Source: Paractinoplanes brasiliensis (GTDB lineage: Bacteria > Actinomycetota > Actinomycetes > Mycobacteriales > Micromonosporaceae). From it: a stretch of 64,000 bases of DNA. Within the stretch, counting starts at the first letter, position 1. The number at the start of each line of letters is the position of its first letter. The DNA lies in assembly GCF_004362215.1 (NCBI RefSeq), contig NZ_SNWR01000001.1, positions 6,182,001 through 6,246,000 on the forward strand. The letters are read 5' to 3'. Made by a program: the position numbers and the translations under genes. Below are positions 8,079 through 14,797 of this stretch, piece by piece. A model generated the notes under the pieces. The model did no database searches, had not been told where the DNA came from, and saw only the letters and a program-made list of their open reading frames with translations.

Positions 8079-8489
8079 TCAGGAGGCGGGGATCAGGTCG
8101 GCGAGGAGCACCTCGATGCGTGACTTGATCTCGTCGCGGATCGGCCGGACCGACTCGACGCCCTTGCCGGCCGGGTCTTCCAGCTTCCAATCCTCGTAGC
8201 GCTTGCCGGGGAAGACGGGGCAGGCGTCGCCGCAGCCCATGGTGATGATGACGTCGGACTCCTTGGCGGCGTCCCAGGTCAGCTTGGTCGGGGTCTGGTC
8301 GGTGATGTCGATGCCGACCTCCCTCATCGCCTCGACCGCGGCCGGGTTGATTTGGTCGGCGGGTTCGGAGCCGGCGGAGCGGACCTCCACGGTGTCCCCG
8401 GCGAGGTGGCGCAGCCAGCCGGCGGCCATCTGGGAGCGGCCGGCGTTGTGGACGCAGACGAACAGGACGGTGGGCTTGGTGTCGCTCAT
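8079..8489 (-). CDS. arsC: Arsenate reductase, low-molecular-weight phosphatase type
   Basis: A 136-residue protein with the LMW-PTP P-loop VLFVCVHNAGRSQ (nucleophile Cys12), then DVIITMGCGDACPVFPGKR (Cys86 and Cys90 for the disulfide relay) and the aspartate loop WKLEDPAG. This is the thioredoxin- or mycothiol-dependent ArsC fold that reduces arsenate to arsenite. Its ATG overlaps the stop of the frameshifted three-helix gene upstream (ATGA). In intact relatives the three-helix dimerisation module is the partner of this enzyme, so its neighbour's decay may affect it. It is the last gene of the leftward operon starting at 10860. Confidence 0.93.
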   Translation of the reverse strand: MSDTKPTVLFVCVHNAGRSQMAAGWLRHLAGDTVEVRSAGSEPADQINPAAVEAMREVGIDITDQTPTKLTWDAAKESDVIITMGCGDACPVFPGKRYEDWKLEDPAGKGVESVRPIRDEIKSRIEVLLADLIPAS

Positions 8490-8762
8490 GACAGGCGTCT
8501 TTCTCGAGGAGTGGCGGTGAGCCGGCTGGGCAGGTTCGGGATTCGGGTGTCGATCTCGGGCAGCTGGTGCGTGGTGCCGGCCGTGGCGAGGGCGGCGAGC
8601 CGGTCGGCGGCGAACTGTTCGGTGAGTTCCGGCAGCCGGGGGTCGGCGGAGGCGGTGCGGTGCGACGTAGCGGGTCACGGTGTCGTTGGTGTGGACGCCG
8701 TCAAAGCGTGCGGTCAATCTGGCGGTCGTTGTGGCGAGCAGCGCCTGGGTGTCGGTGTTCAC
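8486..8762 (-). pseudogene. Three-helix-bundle dimerisation protein, frameshifted
   Basis: The GTG at 8762 (overlapping the aquaporin stop as GTGA) opens a frame reading NTDTQALLATTTARLTARFD, then TNDTVTRYVA. The reading then continues only after a frame change near 8660-8670 as SHRTASADPRLPELTEQFAA, then DRLAALATAG and on to a TGA that overlaps the arsC ATG. The joined protein of about 90 residues matches the N-terminal three-helix domain of the other reductase at 9519-10178 (RTAAVRLAGEFIGLYG / ERFLHTSYDQ / LPLLAERFARQRL). The flanking start/stop overlaps are both kept, so the frameshift is recent or a sequencing error. Confidence 0.8.
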
Positions 8763-9499
8763 AGGCGGTGAGCCGGGTCGGCGTCGTGTGGGACGACGAC
8801 GGCGCCGGCGTTCTCGCCGGCGTGCGGGTACAGCGCCAGTACCAGGCCCACCCCGAGCAGCAGGCCGACGAGCTGGGCTGCGACGAAGCCTGGCACCGAC
8901 GTGGGGGCGATGCCGGCGAAGGTGTCGGTGAACGCCCGGCCGACGGTGACGGCCGGGTTGGCGAAGCTGGTGCTGCTGGTGAACCAGTAGGCGGCGCCGA
9001 TGTAGGCGCCGACCGCGGCCGGGGCGACCGAGGCCCGGCCGGACCGGACCAGCGCGAAGATCAGCAGGAGCAGGCCGACGACGGCGACGACCTCGCCGAG
9101 CCACAGATGCCCGTCGGCGCGGTCCTTGGTCGACATCGTGACCGGCGCCAGGTCGAACATCAGATTCGCCAGGATCGACCCGGCGATGGCGCCGAGGGTC
9201 TGCGCTACGGCGTACCCACCGAGCTCTTTGCCGGCGAGGCCGGTGCCGTGGCGTCGGCCGAGGAACCAGTCGGCCGCGGAGACGACCGGGTTGAAGTGGG
9301 CGCCGGAGACCGGGCCGAAGGTCAGGATCAACGCGCCGAGGGCGAACGCGGTGGCGACCGAATTCTGCAGCAGTTGCAGGCCGACGTCGTTGGGTGACAG
9401 CTTGACCGCCATGATGCCGGAGCCGACGACGGCGGTGACCAATAGTGCGGTGCCGAGGAACTCGGCGAGCAGCCGCCGCCACAAGGTGATCTGGTGCAT
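8759..9499 (-). CDS. Aquaporin / aquaglyceroporin (MIP family) in an arsenic operon
   Basis: A 246-residue protein with six predicted membrane helices in the MIP arrangement. The first half-helix signature is GAHFNPVVSAADWF (NPV instead of NPA) and the second is SFANPAVTVGRAFTDT (NPA, with the conserved arginine of the filter). MIP channels conduct water, glycerol or As(OH)3. Sinorhizobium AqpS is the known case of an aquaglyceroporin in an ars operon acting with ArsC as an arsenite exit route, and the context here (between arsenate reductases, with no ArsB or Acr3 gene) fits that role. The ATG at 9499 gives the normal family N-terminus, RRLLAEFLGTALLV. Confidence 0.92.
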   Translation of the reverse strand: MHQITLWRRLLAEFLGTALLVTAVVGSGIMAVKLSPNDVGLQLLQNSVATAFALGALILTFGPVSGAHFNPVVSAADWFLGRRHGTGLAGKELGGYAVAQTLGAIAGSILANLMFDLAPVTMSTKDRADGHLWLGEVVAVVGLLLLIFALVRSGRASVAPAAVGAYIGAAYWFTSSTSFANPAVTVGRAFTDTFAGIAPTSVPGFVAAQLVGLLLGVGLVLALYPHAGENAGAVVVPHDADPAHRL

Positions 9500-9518
9500 G
9501 GCCTGAGACGACTCCGGT

Positions 9519-10178
9519 TCAGTTCGCGGGGATGGCGAGTTGGTCGAGCAGTACGCGGATACGGCGTTCGAGGTCGTCGCGGATCGGGCGCACCTGTTCC
9601 GGAGGGAGGCCGGCGGGGTCGTCGACGTCCCAGTTCTCGTACCGGGTGCCGGGGAAGATCGGGCAGGCGTCGCCACAGCCCATGGTGATCACGACGTCGG
9701 CGGCGCGGACGATCTCGTCGGTCCACGGTTTCGGGTATTCGCCGGTGATGTCGATGCCGCGTTCGGTCATCGCGGCGATCGCGGCCGGGTTGACCTGCGC
9801 GCCGGGTTCGGAGCCGCCGGACCAGGCGACCGCCCGGTCACCGGCGAACGCGGTGAAGAAGCCGAGGGCCATCTGCGAGCGGCCGGCGTTATGGGTGCAC
9901 AGGAACAACACGACCGGTTTGCCGTCGCGATGGTGGCCCTCGACGCGGGCCAGGGCCTGCAGGCGCTGGCGGGCGAAGCGTTCGGCCAGCAGCGGCAGGT
10001 AGTTCGGGATCGTGTGGGCGGTGGCGAACTGGTCGTAGCTGGTGTGCAGGAACCGTTCGATGGTCTCGGGACCGTAGAGGCCGATGAACTCACCGGCCAG
10101 CCGGACGGCGGCGGTGCGCAGGGCGAGCTCCTGGTCGACGGAGAGGTCACGTTGGTCGGAGTGAAGCAGATCAGCCAT
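9519..10178 (-). CDS. arsC: Arsenate reductase with N-terminal three-helix dimerisation domain
   Basis: A 219-residue fusion. Residues about 10-80 form a three-helix bundle (LSVDQELALRTAAVRLAGEF, then TIERFLHTSYDQFATAH). From about 87 a complete LMW-PTP reductase follows: VVLFLCTHNAGRSQ (nucleophile Cys94), DVVITMGCGDACPIFPG, WDVDDPAG. The N-terminal module is the intact version of the broken small gene at 8486. The ATG overlaps the stop of the upstream ArsR-fusion gene by 8 nt, and the aquaporin starts 19 nt downstream, so all are one operon. Having a second reductase in one operon suggests either dosage or different thiol partners. Confidence 0.9.
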   Translation of the reverse strand: MADLLHSDQRDLSVDQELALRTAAVRLAGEFIGLYGPETIERFLHTSYDQFATAHTIPNYLPLLAERFARQRLQALARVEGHHRDGKPVVLFLCTHNAGRSQMALGFFTAFAGDRAVAWSGGSEPGAQVNPAAIAAMTERGIDITGEYPKPWTDEIVRAADVVITMGCGDACPIFPGTRYENWDVDDPAGLPPEQVRPIRDDLERRIRVLLDQLAIPAN

Positions 10179-10860
10179 GGTCGGCTCCGGGGTTGAGGGT
10201 GGGCGCGACGCGGTCGATGCGGTCGGCGAGGTCGGTGTAGGCGGCCTCGAACGCCTCGTCGGTGTCGACGCGGGCGGGGTCGGGCACCGACCAGTGCAGG
10301 CGCGGCCGGATCGGCCCGGTGAGGTCTTCGTGGGCGTTGTCGCAGACGGCGATGACCAGGTCACCGGCACCGACGACGTCGTCGATGTGATGGGTGCCGG
10401 CCGGGTCGAGGGCGAGACCGTGCTCGTGGGCGACCCGGACAGCGCGGGGGTGGACTCGCTGGGCCGGGATCGTGCCGGCGGAGGCCACCGGGCCGCCGAC
10501 GCGGTCACGCCACAGGGCCGCGGCCAGTTGGGAGCGGGCGGAGTTGTGGGTGCAGACGAACACCACCCGCTCGGCACTGTCCAGCCGCGGCGCGGTCAAC
10601 GAGGACAGTACGCCGGGCACGAGTCGCAGGTAGGTGCGGCGACGGTCGCCCTCGGACCGGGTCCGCACGAGCAGCCCGGCCTCCTGCAAGACCTTGACGT
10701 GGTGGGCGACGAGATTGGTGGGCATGGCGAGGTCGGCAGCGATCTCCCCGGGGGAGGCGTCGCCGAGGGTGAGCGCGTCGACGATGGCGAGGCGGGCGGG
10801 TTCGCCGAGCGCGGCGTGCACTCGGGCCCGCGCCGTCAGCAAAGAAGCTTCAGCGTTCAT
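10171..10860 (-). CDS. ArsR regulator fused to an LMW-PTP domain
   Basis: A 229-residue fusion. Residues 1-90 are a winged helix: RVHAALGEPARLAIVDAL, recognition helix TNLVAHHVKVLQEAGLL, wing SEGDRRRTYLRL. Residues 97-229 are an LMW-PTP-type domain with P-loop VVFVCTHNSARSQLA (nucleophile Cys103). The DNA-binding half lacks the CxC metal site found in the second ArsR here, so sensing may occur through the reductase-like domain (arsenate, phosphotyrosine or redox). It is the first gene of the operon running down to 8079, and so probably controls it. The ATG at 10860 follows an AT-richer stretch with inverted repeats that could be its own operator. Confidence 0.88.
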   Translation of the reverse strand: MNAEASLLTARARVHAALGEPARLAIVDALTLGDASPGEIAADLAMPTNLVAHHVKVLQEAGLLVRTRSEGDRRRTYLRLVPGVLSSLTAPRLDSAERVVFVCTHNSARSQLAAALWRDRVGGPVASAGTIPAQRVHPRAVRVAHEHGLALDPAGTHHIDDVVGAGDLVIAVCDNAHEDLTGPIRPRLHWSVPDPARVDTDEAFEAAYTDLADRIDRVAPTLNPGADHG

Positions 10861-10863
10861 TGA

Positions 10864-10896
10864 CTCAATAGTTGCTGAGCTTTTGCGTTTATGCAA
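10864..10896. promoter_or_regulatory. Candidate operator(s) upstream of the ArsR-LMW-PTP fusion
   Basis: Just upstream of the ATG at 10860 is an unusually AT-rich stretch with two imperfect dyads: CTCA-N8-TGAG at 10864-10879 and TTGCGTTTATGCAA at 10883-10896 (TTGC-N6-GCAA). Position and symmetry suit ArsR autoregulation. The assignment rests on symmetry only. Confidence 0.45.
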
Positions 10897-10995
10897 GCGG
10901 AGGAGACGGACCGGTCCGGCGCCCCTGCCTCGGCCCTCCGTCGATGATGACCGCCTCATGGCGCATTCCTGCTCGCCTGTCCGTCGCGCTCAACC

Positions 10996-11029
10996 CAGTT
11001 CGGTATACCCCGGGGAGTATACCGAACTG
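10996..11029. promoter_or_regulatory. Perfect 13-bp inverted repeat with CCCGGGGA centre
   Basis: The arms CAGTTCGGTATAC and GTATACCGAACTG are exact reverse complements around an 8-nt centre. The core ATACCCCGGGGAGTAT resembles the nearby CstR/CsoR-type palindrome at 11152. Both flanking genes begin (rather than end) on either side, so a terminator role is unlikely and an operator is more plausible. No gene lies between this element and 11152. Confidence 0.55.
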
Positions 11030-11112
11030 TAATCAAATCCATCGCCGATCGCCAATGCCCAGCGTGCGGGCGGTGCCGGCGCCTCCGGCGAAGCAGGCGG
11101 CGGCCCGCGCGC

Positions 11113-11143
11113 TTGACGGAGCGGCCGATCCGTGCGCTACGGT
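11113..11143 (+). promoter_or_regulatory. Probable promoter of the persulfide operon
   Basis: TTGACG at 11113-11118 fits a -35 box, and TACGGT at 11138-11143 is a plausible actinobacterial -10 box (19-nt spacing, slightly long). The transcription start would fall near 11150, on the palindrome at 11152, the usual arrangement for a repressor-controlled promoter. Confidence 0.5.
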
Positions 11144-11151
11144 GGCCGCAG

Positions 11152-11167
11152 ATACCCCCGGGGGTAT
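11152..11167. promoter_or_regulatory. CstR/CsoR-type operator (perfect 16-bp palindrome)
   Basis: ATACCCCCGGGGGTAT is a perfect palindrome 21 nt before the rhodanese ATG. CsoR-family regulators bind TACCCC-GGGGTA-type sites; the persulfide sensor CstR controls rhodanese, persulfide dioxygenase and TauE operons through such sites. The regulator gene itself is not in this window. Confidence 0.75.
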
Positions 11168-11188
11168 GCGAAGGAGGAGTTCCAGCAG

Positions 11189-11509
11189 ATGCGTGAAGTT
11201 GACAAGACCACGTTCGCCGCCGCCCATCGTGACGGCGCCGTGGTCGTGGATGTCCGGGAGCCGTTCGAGTACGCCGCCGGGCATGTGCCCGGTGCGGCGC
11301 TGATGCCGTTGCGGCAGCTGCCGGCGCGGGCGGCCGAGTTGCCGCGTGGTGTGCCGGTCTACGTCGTGTGCGCCAGCGGCAACCGCAGCCTGTCCGCCGC
11401 CAATTTTCTGGCCGCGTCCGGTATCGACGCCCGGTCGGTGGCGGGCGGCACCGGAGCGTGGCAGCGCGCCGGCCGCCCGGTCGTGCGCGGCACGAGAGCC
11501 GCGGCCTGA
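11189..11509 (+). CDS. Single-domain rhodanese
   Basis: A 106-residue rhodanese: AVVVDVREPFEYAAGHVPGA (the CH2A-type motif), then the catalytic loop VVCASGNRS with persulfide-carrying Cys61, and the closing GGTGAWQRAGRPV. It accepts sulfane sulfur from thiosulfate or a low-molecular-weight persulfide and passes it to a thiol. The ATG at 11189 has AAGGAGG 11 nt upstream. It is first in an operon with the MBL-rhodanese protein, a second rhodanese and a TauE/SafE exporter, behind the CstR-type palindrome, so it probably serves sulfide/persulfide detoxification. Confidence 0.92.
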   Translation: MREVDKTTFAAAHRDGAVVVDVREPFEYAAGHVPGAALMPLRQLPARAAELPRGVPVYVVCASGNRSLSAANFLAASGIDARSVAGGTGAWQRAGRPVVRGTRAAA

Positions 11510-11542
11510 CCCCCGTTGATGACTGTAGAAGGAGCTCCGAGC

Positions 11543-12904
11543 GTGTTGCGTATCCTGCCGATCGACACCCCGACCCTGGGCGACCGCAGCTATCTGGTGC
11601 ACGACGGCGAGGTGGCGTTCGTGGTCGACCCGCAGCGTGACATCGACCGGGTGCTGGACCTGGCCGCAAGCGAGGGCGTCCGGATCACTCACGTGTTCGA
11701 GACGCACATCCATAACGACTACGTCACCGGCGGTCACGCCCTCGCGGCGGCGACGGGCGCGGCGTACCACGTCAACGCCGACGATCCGGTCACGTTCGAC
11801 CGTGTTCCGGTTCGCGACGGCGACGTGATCGCCGTGGGCGACAGCCTCCGGGTGCGGGTCCTGGCCACTCCCGGGCACACCTTCACCCACCTGTCGTACG
11901 CCCTGGCGGCCAACGGCGAACCGGTGGCGGTGTTCTCCGGTGGTTCCCTGCTGTACGGGTCGGTCGGCCGCCCCGACCTGCTCGGTCCCGACCACACCCA
12001 CGCCCTCGTCCGGCACCAGTACGCCTCTGCGCAGCGGCTCGCGACCGAACTGCCGGATGCCGCCGGGGTGTATCCGACGCACGGGTTCGGCAGTTTCTGC
12101 TCCGCCACGCAGAGCGCAGCCGACGCCGCGACCATCGGCTCGGAGAAACTGGCCAACCCGGCGCTGACCCGCGACGAACAGACCTTCGTCGACGAACTGC
12201 TCGCCGGCTTGGACGCCTGGCCCGCCTACTACGCCCACATGGCGCCGGCCAACAGCGCCGGACCCGCCGAGCCCGACCTGACCCGGCCGGAGCGGGCCGA
12301 CGCCGAGCAGATCCGTAAGCGGATCGCCGCCGGCGAGTGGGTGGTCGACCTGCGCAACCGGGTCGCGTTCACGGCCGGGCACGTCGCCGGGACGCTGAAC
12401 TTCGGCCTGGACGGCAGCTTCGCGACCTACCTGGGATGGCTCATCCCGTGGGGCACGCCGGTGACCCTGCTCGCCGAGACCCCGGAGCAGGTCGAGGCAG
12501 CGCAGCGGGAACTGGTCCGCATCGGCATCGACCGGCCCGCCGCGTACGCCACCGGAACGCCCGCCGACTGGGTCGGCGGCGAGGGCCTCGCCACGATGCC
12601 GCGGGCCACCTTCGCCGACCTCGCCCAGGTCCTCCATCACCGCGCTGCCGCCGTGCTCGACGTGCGCCGCAACCTCGAGGCCGCCGAGGCGCGCATTGAG
12701 GGTGCCGTGCAGATCCCGCTGCACGAGCTGCTCCGCCGCATCGACGAGGTGCCTCTCGGCGAGGTGTGGGTGCACTGCGCGGCCGGTTACCGCGCGACCA
12801 TCGCCGCCGGCCTGCTGGCCGCCCACGGCCGCCGTGCGGTCGTCATCGACGACGACTTCGACAAGGCCCGCGCCGACGGCCTGCTCACCCTCGCCGTCGC
12901 CTGA
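11543..12904 (+). CDS. MBL-fold persulfide dioxygenase-like protein with two rhodanese domains
   Basis: A 453-residue protein. Residues 1-235 are a metallo-beta-lactamase domain with FETHIHNDYVTGGHA (His55, His57, Asp59) and LATPGHTFTHLSY. Glyoxalase II and ETHE1 have Asp-His at the end of this motif; Asp-Tyr here leaves the mononuclear-iron set, as expected for a persulfide dioxygenase of the CstB/ETHE1 group. The first rhodanese domain (about 265-355) has no catalytic cysteine. The second (about 360-450) has VHCAAGYRAT with one. Such proteins oxidise glutathione or bacillithiol persulfides to sulfite and/or thiosulfate. GTG at 11543 is preceded by GAAGGAG at good spacing. Confidence 0.9.
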   Translation: MLRILPIDTPTLGDRSYLVHDGEVAFVVDPQRDIDRVLDLAASEGVRITHVFETHIHNDYVTGGHALAAATGAAYHVNADDPVTFDRVPVRDGDVIAVGDSLRVRVLATPGHTFTHLSYALAANGEPVAVFSGGSLLYGSVGRPDLLGPDHTHALVRHQYASAQRLATELPDAAGVYPTHGFGSFCSATQSAADAATIGSEKLANPALTRDEQTFVDELLAGLDAWPAYYAHMAPANSAGPAEPDLTRPERADAEQIRKRIAAGEWVVDLRNRVAFTAGHVAGTLNFGLDGSFATYLGWLIPWGTPVTLLAETPEQVEAAQRELVRIGIDRPAAYATGTPADWVGGEGLATMPRATFADLAQVLHHRAAAVLDVRRNLEAAEARIEGAVQIPLHELLRRIDEVPLGEVWVHCAAGYRATIAAGLLAAHGRRAVVIDDDFDKARADGLLTLAVA

Positions 12905-13003
12905 TCCCGGCCCCGATCACCGCCGGGCGGCCTCCCCTTGGCTGCCCGGCGGACAACCCTGCCCGTGATCCAGCCTGCCCACATTCCAGCCGAACGAGGA
13001 GTC

Positions 13004-13606
13004 ATGAACCCCACCCAGCCTGGCGCCGTGGACGCCACCACCCTGCGCGACCTGCTCGCCTCCCCGCACGGCGGACCGCGAGTGCTCGACGTGCGCACGC
13101 CCGGCGAGTTCGACAGCGCGCACATCCCCGGCGCCTACAACGTCCCGCTCGACCTGCTCCGCGAACACCGCGCCGAACTACGCGCCCACCTCGACGACCA
13201 GGTCGTGCTTGTCTGCCGCTCCGGCGCCCGCGCCACCCAGGCCGGGCAGACTCTCGCCGAGGCCGGCCTGCCCAACGTGCGGATCCTCGACGGCGGCATG
13301 CTCGCCTGGCAGGCCACCGATGCCCCGGTCAACCGGGTCCGGCCCCGCTGGGACCTGGAACGGCAGGTCCGCCTTGTCGCCGGCAGCATCGTGCTGGCCG
13401 GCGTCCTCGGCTCCCTGCTGCTGCCCGGCCTGCAGTGGGTCGCGGGCCTGCTCGGCGCCGGCCTGGCGGCAGCGGCGATCACCAACACCTGCGCCATGGG
13501 CATGCTGCTGGCCAAACTGCCCTACAACCGCGGTGTCGACGGCTGTGACTTCGACAGCATCGTCGGCCGGCTTCGCGACACCGCGCCGCCCGGAGACAGG
13601 CCATGA
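13004..13606 (+). CDS. Rhodanese with C-terminal membrane domain (DUF2892-like)
   Basis: A 200-residue protein. The N-terminal rhodanese domain has RVLDVRTPGEFDSAHIPGA and the catalytic loop LVCRSGARATQ (Cys71). From about 122 (RWDLERQVRLVAGSIVLAG) come two membrane helices followed by a cysteine in NTCAMGMLLAKLPYN. This is the inner-membrane rhodanese type (YgaP-like). It would hand sulfane sulfur to or from a membrane partner, most likely the TauE/SafE exporter whose ATG overlaps this gene's stop (ATGA). The ATG at 13004 has GAGGAG upstream. Confidence 0.9.
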   Translation: MNPTQPGAVDATTLRDLLASPHGGPRVLDVRTPGEFDSAHIPGAYNVPLDLLREHRAELRAHLDDQVVLVCRSGARATQAGQTLAEAGLPNVRILDGGMLAWQATDAPVNRVRPRWDLERQVRLVAGSIVLAGVLGSLLLPGLQWVAGLLGAGLAAAAITNTCAMGMLLAKLPYNRGVDGCDFDSIVGRLRDTAPPGDRP

Positions 13607-14526
13607 CCCTCGCGCTCACGATCGTGCTCGCGGTCGGCATCGGCATCAGCCTCGGCCTGCTCGGCGGTGGCGGGTCCATCCTCGCCGTACCGCTGCTGGT
13701 CTACGTCGCCGGACTGCCCGCCAAGGAAGCCATCGCCACCTCGCTGCTGGTCGTCGGCACTACCAGCGCCGTCGCCGTCATCCCGCACGCCCGCGCCCAC
13801 CGGGTCCGCTGGCGCACCGGCCTCATCTTCGGCGCCGCCGGCATGACCGGCGCCTACGCCGGCGGCCGGCTCGCCGCCCACATCCCCGGCACCGTCCTGC
13901 TCGCCGGCTTCGCCCTGATGATGCTCGCCACCTCCATCGCAATGATCCGCGGCCGCCGCCCCAAACCCGGCAAAACCGCACCGCACGAACTACCCGTCCT
14001 GCACGTCATCGCCGACGGCATCATCGTCGGCCTCGTCACCGGCCTGGTCGGCGCCGGCGGCGGCTTCCTCGTCGTTCCCGCCCTCGCCCTGCTCGGCGGC
14101 CTACCCATGCCCGTCGCAGTCGGCACCTCCCTGCTCGTGATCGCCATGAAGTCCTACGCCGGCCTGGCCGGCTACCTCTCCAGCGTCCACATCAACTGGC
14201 CGCTCGCCGCCGCCGTCACCGCCGCCGCCGTCCTCGGCAGCCTCGCCGGCGGACGACTCGCCGGACGCATCCCCGAACCACTGCTCCGCAAGACCTTCGG
14301 CTGGTTCGTCGCTGTCATGGGCGTCTTCGTCCTCGCGCAGCAGTCGCCGACCGGCCTGCTCACAAACCCGATCCTCTGGGCGGCCATTGCCGGGCTCGTC
14401 ACCGCCGGGGGCGTCTGGGCTCTCGTACGCCGCCGGTCCGCAAGCCCGCCCGACATTCCCGGCGTCGCAAGGCGCGACGAGTCACCGGGCCTGCCGTCGG
14501 CCGGCCACCAGCGAGTGCCGCGGTGA
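13603..14526 (+). CDS. TauE/SafE-family sulfite (sulfur anion) exporter
   Basis: A 307-residue membrane protein with two homologous halves of about four helices each. The repeated signature is GLLGGGGSILAVPLLVYVAG near the N-terminus and GLVGAGGGFLVVPALALLGG in the middle, both followed by an AxATSLLVV-type segment. TauE/SafE proteins export sulfite, sulfoacetate or related sulfur anions; here sulfite or thiosulfate from persulfide oxidation by the upstream enzyme is the likely cargo. The start overlaps the rhodanese gene by 4 nt. The last 40 residues are polar and vary in the family. About 270 nt without a recognised gene follow. Confidence 0.92.
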   Translation: MTLALTIVLAVGIGISLGLLGGGGSILAVPLLVYVAGLPAKEAIATSLLVVGTTSAVAVIPHARAHRVRWRTGLIFGAAGMTGAYAGGRLAAHIPGTVLLAGFALMMLATSIAMIRGRRPKPGKTAPHELPVLHVIADGIIVGLVTGLVGAGGGFLVVPALALLGGLPMPVAVGTSLLVIAMKSYAGLAGYLSSVHINWPLAAAVTAAAVLGSLAGGRLAGRIPEPLLRKTFGWFVAVMGVFVLAQQSPTGLLTNPILWAAIAGLVTAGGVWALVRRRSASPPDIPGVARRDESPGLPSAGHQRVPR

Positions 14527-14797
14527 GCACCGGCACGGCGCCGACCTCATCGCGATCACGCTGTCCGGATGAACCTCGTGCAGGCGCCAGGCCGACGGCC
14601 CTGGCCGCCGAGCTGTCCACCGTCCCGGTCATCGCACCCCGCACGGCACTATGACCCACGCCGCCCTCGAGGCCCCGCAGCAACTGGCCGCGACTGCTGT
14701 CCGAAAGATGAACATTTGGTTAATAGCTCTGTTCTGTGCCGCTTCGTGTCGAACAGAGGAGAAGGAAGGGCCGGCGTAGGCAGAGGACGGGTGACTG

